Virus record (IMG/VR): IMGVR_UViG_3300003876_000009
Span: 1-23,430 of that record
Source of the DNA: a virus
Direction: 5' to 3' (one strand)
DNA length: 23,430 bases
This document shows, in pieces, positions 21,480 to 23,430 of the stretch. How positions within the stretch are numbered: position 1 is the first letter of the stretch; each line of letters opens with the position of its first letter. Position numbers and translations under genes: made by a program. Below the pieces are notes generated by a model. That model had not been told where the DNA came from. It searched no databases and worked only from the letters and a program-made list of their open reading frames with translations.

Positions 21480-21661
21480 AAGAGCAAGAGCTAAGGGGTT
21501 TGATTAAGTCAATGCCTGGTAATACCTGGGCTGATAAAGTAGAGGCGTGCGCTAACTTAACACAGCGATCAAAAGGGACAGTTTACAAATGGCTGGGCAA
21601 TACCCCGCCAGTCCCTGACCACATGCTAGACGTTATCCGCTACCGCACCGCCTCAAATTAG
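21476..21661 (+). CDS. Second small helix-turn-helix protein
   Basis: The 61-aa protein from GTG 21476 starts (V)KEQELRGLIKSMPGNTWADK. It has a helix-turn-helix-like middle (ACANLTQRSKGTVYKWLGNT, turn LTQRSKG, recognition helix GTVYKWL), then VPDHMLDVIRYRTASN. GGGAG lies 8 bases before this GTG; an earlier GTG at 21461 lacks a site. The architecture (small domain, W-[LK]-G after the recognition helix, and a final helix) parallels the leftward 69-aa HTH protein, so the two may form an antagonistic pair. The gene ends 3 bases before the stop of the opposing coiled-coil gene. Confidence 0.6.
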   Translation: MKEQELRGLIKSMPGNTWADKVEACANLTQRSKGTVYKWLGNTPPVPDHMLDVIRYRTASN

Positions 21662-21664
21662 TAC

Positions 21665-22192
21665 CTACAAGCTAGCAAGAATGCGCTTTTTCTCTTCAAT
21701 AGCGTCTAGGGCTGCTGTGACCTCGGCTTCTCTGGCGTCAAGTGCTGCGGATCGCTCCTTTGCCTCTTTTTCTGCCTTTTCTAGCAGGGCCTCGCGCTCT
21801 GACAATTCAGCGCTTTTTGCCTTGGTCAGCATCTCATACTTGCTGCGCTCTGCTTCAGCCTTTTCCAGATCCTCTTTTGCCCTCGCTATGAGGTTGAGTG
21901 ATTCGCTTTTTGCCTCGTCAAGGATCTTCTGCGCCTCCTTGACGGCCTTCTCGTTAAGCCCGGCGACTCGATCCCTATCTGCTTTTGCAGCAGAATAGAG
22001 TTTGTCAATCTCGTTTGCCTTACCGACCTTTTCAATGGCAGTATTTGCCTCCGCTATGAGGCCAGTTATTTCTTCAGCATAGCGCTGATATTCCTTACGA
22101 TCATCAAGGAAACGGATAAGGGAAAACAGATCGGTTACGCCAGGAGGATAATCGACACTTTTGAATCGAACTTTAGATGCTGAGCCCATCAT
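21665..22192 (-). CDS. Coiled-coil virion-type protein
   Basis: This 175-aa protein has a short N-terminal segment including VDYPPGVTDLFSLIRFLDDR and a long Ala/Glu/Lys coiled coil (about 35-170, e.g. AKEDLEKAEAERSKYEMLTK). Two adjacent ATG codons (22192, 22189) follow AGGGGGAT, which overlaps the stop of the gene before. No catalytic motif is seen. It ends the leftward block of four genes that continues from the right edge and is probably structural. Alternatives such as a scaffold- or fibre-associated chaperone cannot be excluded. Confidence 0.65.
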   Translation of the reverse strand: MMGSASKVRFKSVDYPPGVTDLFSLIRFLDDRKEYQRYAEEITGLIAEANTAIEKVGKANEIDKLYSAAKADRDRVAGLNEKAVKEAQKILDEAKSESLNLIARAKEDLEKAEAERSKYEMLTKAKSAELSEREALLEKAEKEAKERSAALDAREAEVTAALDAIEEKKRILASL

Positions 22193-22204
22193 TTTGATAT
22201 CCCC

Positions 22205-22501
22205 CTAAGTAACCGCTGCTACTTTTTGTCCTTTGACGACTCCGAAGAATTCTGGAGTATCGGCCTGCACATTTACCCCCTGAGCTGTGACAGCTGTTGG
22301 GCTTGCTCCGAATTTCAAGAAAGCCTCGGTATCACAGGAGATCCTTACAAATCGCGTTCGTTCATTAAACGCCGCACTTGCAGTTGATACGGTGAAAGTA
22401 ATGTTTTGTTCTGCAATAGCAGGTTCTTGACCTGCCTGCACAACATTACCACGACCATCTACTGCAAGGTCTTCATATTCTGAGATAAGCATGATTGCCA
22501 T
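22205..22501 (-). CDS. Small beta-rich virion-like protein
   Basis: This 98-aa protein begins MAIMLISEYEDLAVDGRGNV, then a beta-sheet with FTVSTASAAFNERTRFVRIS and an ending TPEFFGVVKGQKVAAVT. 'SAAFN..TRFVRI..D', then '..FG..PTA', then 'EFFGV..GQ' is a familiar signature of small structural proteins in many tailed phages (pattern memory, not a search). Its TAATG overlap with the preceding 51-aa gene supports ATG 22501. Confidence 0.7.
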   Translation of the reverse strand: MAIMLISEYEDLAVDGRGNVVQAGQEPAIAEQNITFTVSTASAAFNERTRFVRISCDTEAFLKFGASPTAVTAQGVNVQADTPEFFGVVKGQKVAAVT

Positions 22502-22656
22502 TATCGCATTCCTAACTTGTTGATATTGCTGATGAATCGCCTGACATTTTTAATTGGTGAGACCACTGCTTCAGCCTTTGCTGTGATGGTTAATTTTTTC
22601 GCTGTTCCGTTAATACTAGCCCCAATCCTTGTGAATTGCGACCCGCTTACTGCCAT
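22501..22656 (-). CDS. 51-aa protein, basic, easily missed
   Basis: The reading is MAVSGSQFTRIGASINGTAK, then KLTITAKAEAVVSPIKNVRR and FISNINKLGMR, stop. ATG 22656 overlaps the previous TAA as TAATG, and its own TAA overlaps the next ATG as TAATG, so both ends are locked into the block. The composition is Lys/Arg-rich with beta-like stretches. There is no known motif. Confidence 0.65.
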   Translation of the reverse strand: MAVSGSQFTRIGASINGTAKKLTITAKAEAVVSPIKNVRRFISNINKLGMR

Positions 22657-23430
22657 TAGATAAGTCTCGCAGTATGGCTAGATGTTATAGCTACAGGGAC
22701 AGCTGTGACAGTGACCTCATTAGTTGTTCCGTCATATCCAGTAATGTCAGTCACTACATCATTCAATGATCCGGCATTGAATACCAGCAGCCTACCTTTA
22801 TATTGATCATTTGTAGAGCTCGGCGTTGTACTATCAACAAGTGCTAATGTTCCAGTGGTGGTCGTCCCTGTCCCTGAGAATGTAACTGGTACTCCTGTAG
22901 CTGCGTTTGCGGTGATATATGCAAGCTGCGCTGCTGTAGGTGTCCTTGCTTCCATCTCTGCGTTGGTCGGTGGATCATAATCGGCTAATGCTGTGTCTGC
23001 CTCTGCGTTTACCTCGGCCTTCATACCGACAGACATACCGCCAAGATCCGTAAGCCCGGCACCTGCTGTTCCTAATGTATTAATAATTGCATCGAGATCG
23101 GTACTATTCGCATCCATTTCCTGCCTGATTGCGATTACAGTTGGCGGTGTGGTTGTATTCGCGCCGTCAGTACCCCGCATATCCGTGTTTGTAGTGCATG
23201 TGTCTACTGTGTCCACATTAACAACCGCTCCTGATAGCGTTGTAATCGGCCCGGCGCTTACGATGTCAGTAGCAGCTACATCGTTCAGCGCCGTAATCTG
23301 CGCCGGAATATCGGTAGTGGTGTCTGTCTGGATGATATCAACCTGATTAGCCATTTTCCCGGCTGTAGCCGCATCTAGTTCAGACAGCCTTGTCTCTGTG
23401 ACAACGCTCGCCAATGCTGCGTTATCCGTG
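22656..23430 (-). CDS. Tail-fibre-like virion protein, 5' end outside the window
   Basis: The frame is open through the right edge (TDNAALASVVTETRLSELDA at the edge), so the true start lies beyond 23430. The internal TTG at 23414 is only a formal start. At least 257 residues are Ala/Thr/Asp-rich, with VTETRLSELDAA, MRGTDGANTTTPPTVIAIRQ and EMDANSTDLDAIINTLG, repeated phrases I know from fibre or virion proteins of podoviruses. The C-terminal 90 residues are beta-rich (FSGTGTTTTGTLALVDSTTP, then a strand-rich end). Likely part of the tail or baseplate-like structure; no enzyme motif. Confidence 0.7.
   Translation of the reverse strand, partial: TDNAALASVVTETRLSELDAATAGKMANQVDIIQTDTTTDIPAQITALNDVAATDIVSAGPITTLSGAVVNVDTVDTCTTNTDMRGTDGANTTTPPTVIAIRQEMDANSTDLDAIINTLGTAGAGLTDLGGMSVGMKAEVNAEADTALADYDPPTNAEMEARTPTAAQLAYITANAATGVPVTFSGTGTTTTGTLALVDSTTPSSTNDQYKGRLLVFNAGSLNDVVTDITGYDGTTNEVTVTAVPVAITSSHTARLI

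Noticed and set aside
1-23430. tRNA genes, CRISPR arrays, insertion sequences, integrase or replication genes
   Set aside because: None was seen on reading both strands; tRNAs could be overlooked by eye, so a tRNA scan would be the deciding test.

Overview
The window is a stretch of a short-tailed (podovirus-type) tailed bacteriophage genome. On the minus strand it carries a nearly complete morphogenesis block: terminase large subunit, portal, a scaffold candidate, an N4-gp56-type major capsid protein, adaptor and tail-hub proteins, candidate internal/ejection proteins, two receptor-binding proteins and the start of a lysis/virion region. No tail tape measure, tail sheath, integrase, polymerase or helicase is visible. 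The Shine-Dalgarno sites and the P22/T7-like head-to-tail order fit a virus of a Gram-negative bacterium. The host cannot be named. All calls come from reading the sequence; no database search was run.

Layout. (1) Positions 1-17772, minus strand: one long, tightly packed late unit read right to left. It starts with a small helix-turn-helix protein, an 87-aa protein and a glycosyltransferase, all linked by ATGA overlaps. A small decoration-like protein, the large terminase, portal, scaffold, capsid, adaptor, hub, ejection proteins, tail fibre and tail spike follow. A membrane protein and a cut gene lie at the left edge. (2) Positions 17773-18465: about 700 bases with no secure gene. They hold a likely promoter/operator for the late unit, one doubtful 58-aa ORF, and a strongly G+T-rich stretch just behind the small terminase gene. 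(3) Positions 18466-18939, minus strand: small terminase, with a palindrome over its own extended -10 promoter. (4) Positions 19008-21661, plus strand: a rightward set of small proteins of unknown function with strong ribosome binding sites, ending in a second helix-turn-helix gene with its own promoter. (5) Positions 21665-23430, minus strand: four genes (coiled coil, two small virion-like proteins, a fibre-like protein cut by the edge) that meet the plus-strand set tail to tail with 3 bases between stop codons. If the genome is circular or permuted, this block is probably the far end of the late unit.

Most notable observations: the glycosyltransferase is split by a one-base frameshift, with its conserved C-terminal SEDY...HWG part intact in the next frame. 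A perfect 16-bp tandem duplication at 21169-21200 appears to have fused two formerly ATGA-overlapping genes. The large terminase may have lost its natural ATG start to a one-base deletion. Two tail proteins share the same N-terminal anchor. A near-leaderless 31-aa ORF precedes the second HTH gene. Genes of 49, 51, 31 and 23 codons are easily missed.
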